From Mycolicibacterium sp. CR10 (GTDB lineage Bacteria; Actinomycetota; Actinomycetes; Mycobacteriales; Mycobacteriaceae): a DNA stretch of 64,000 bases. A program made the translations under genes and the position numbers. Location: assembly GCF_005222675.1 (NCBI RefSeq), contig NZ_STGE01000068.1:414880-478879 (forward strand), given 5' to 3'. Positions within the stretch are counted from its first letter, which is position 1, and the number at the start of each line of letters is the position of its first letter. Below, piece by piece: positions 63,335 to 64,000 of this stretch. The notes beneath the pieces are model-generated. The model worked only from the letters and a program-made list of their open reading frames with translations, did no database searches and had not been told where the DNA came from.

Positions 63335-64000
63335 GCGGCGTCGAAGGTGATGAGGTCGATGCTGAGTCGGCCTTCGAGCAGGCTCAGTCGTCGTCGGACC
63401 GGTGGGCCCGGTAGTGGTGGGGCGGTCGATTGGTAGGTCGCCCCGGTGGGGGTGGTGAATTCGGCGGTGTGGTCGCCGTCGGTGTCGGTGGTGGTGACGG
63501 TCCAGTCGGGGGCGTCTTTGGCGTAGTTGCAGGCTTCGCAGTCACCTAATCCGTTGGCGGCGCTGGTCGGCCCGCCCTCGCGGTGCGGGACGGCGTGGTC
63601 GTGGTGGCGGATCGGGGCATCGCAGTACGGAGTGCGGCACGTCTGGTCGCGCAGCCCGATGAACGCCGCCAACCCTTTCGGGAAGATCCGGGCGCGTGAT
63701 TCCATCGCCACCAACTGCCCGCTGTCGGGGTGGCGGTAGAGCCGGCGCAACGTCGCCTTGGTCTCCTTGTCGGCGGCGGCGTCGCCGGTCAGCTTGCAGG
63801 CGAACCCGGCCGGAATCGGACCATAGCCGTCCAGCCACGCCGGCTCCTCGTCGTCGCCGGCCAAGGTGGTGTCGGACATCACCATGTTCAGCGCCACCGG
63901 CACCGGCGCGGTGGCGCAGCGCCCGGTGACCCGCTCGTAGACGGTGTCGGCCATCACCTGCCCCCGCGAGCGCCCATCAAAGGTCGTGTCCGCGGCACGC
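63331..64000 (-). CDS. 13E12-type (DUF222) HNH endonuclease domain protein, cut by right edge
   Basis: Only the C-terminal 222 residues are visible; the frame continues past the edge with ADTTFDGRSRGQVMADTVYERVTGR, part of the DUF222 region. The HNH motif is clear: CRTPYCDAPIRHHDHAVPHREGGPTSAANGLGDCEACNYAKD (landmarks: first Cys pair, HHDHAVPHREGG, and CEACN), so both zinc-knuckle Cys pairs and the catalytic His are present. These mycobacterial 13E12 genes exist in many copies and their role (nuclease, perhaps mobile) is unsettled. Confidence 0.9.
   Translation of the reverse strand, partial: RAADTTFDGRSRGQVMADTVYERVTGRCATAPVPVALNMVMSDTTLAGDDEEPAWLDGYGPIPAGFACKLTGDAAADKETKATLRRLYRHPDSGQLVAMESRARIFPKGLAAFIGLRDQTCRTPYCDAPIRHHDHAVPHREGGPTSAANGLGDCEACNYAKDAPDWTVTTTDTDGDHTAEFTTPTGATYQSTAPPLPGPPVRRRLSLLEGRLSIDLITFDAA

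Overview
The window comes from a rapidly growing, high-GC mycobacterium (Mycolicibacterium type). Evidence for this is the proteasome ATPase mpa with its C-terminal GQYL, the mycothiol gene mshC, the lipoproteins lppK and lppL, the MTB12-like secreted protein, and several genes whose TANNNT -10 box lies 6-7 nt before the start codon (leaderless transcripts). From memory of the M. tuberculosis gene order, the backbone follows Rv2113 to Rv2141c: membrane protein, Rv2114, mpa, lppK, DUF503, trmI, recB-like, DUF4126, hisG, hisE, metH, PAC2 protein, SDR, mshC, cysQ, SCO1664-type protein, DUF3090, histidine phosphatase, uppP, Rv2137c, lppL, DUF5703, pyrD, YbhB-like protein, M20 peptidase.

Blocks that are extra relative to that backbone interrupt it. 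(1) About 8.4-14.3 kb: thioesterase and DinB proteins, an ArsR-SRPBCC-flavodoxin operon with a palindromic operator, a TetR-R2lox operon with a palindromic operator, and a MerA-like flavoprotein. (2) About 16-25.9 kb: a GlcP-type sugar porter, a HAD hydrolase and a tightly packed purine-catabolism operon (permease fused to a UraD-like domain, uraD, uraH, hpxO and two xanthine dehydrogenase genes) that encodes every step from xanthine to allantoin. (3) Right of a tRNA-Leu(GAG) at 44.6 kb: an acyltransferase, small secreted proteins, a membrane-tethered ECF sigma factor, a nitrate-assimilation locus and a tricarboxylate-transport locus.

The nitrate locus consists of divergent narK-nasN and nir transcription units. 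The shared 217-bp region carries a GlnR-like box and a -10 box placed for a leaderless 11-codon upstream ORF, whose stop overlaps the next start codon. NasN is a single-chain molybdenum-diflavin nitrate reductase; NirB and NirD complete reduction to ammonium. The tctCBA transporter, with a universal stress protein gene, diverges from a CitA/CitB-type two-component system across a palindrome at the sensor gene start. A 13E12-type HNH gene is cut by the right edge and a membrane-protein gene by the left edge.

Convergent gene ends are marked by palindromes. Two 62-bp elements of one sequence family lie after the xanthine dehydrogenase gene and after pyrD, a different long hairpin lies after the PAC2 gene, and a 13-bp hairpin overlaps the end of mpa. 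Two other convergent pairs share one CTAG that holds both stop codons. The most noteworthy points are the permease-UraD fusion lacking the catalytic motifs beside an intact uraD, the coupled upstream ORFs in the nir operon, the 62-bp palindrome family, and the sigma factor carrying its own zinc-finger-like motif, membrane anchor and external tail.
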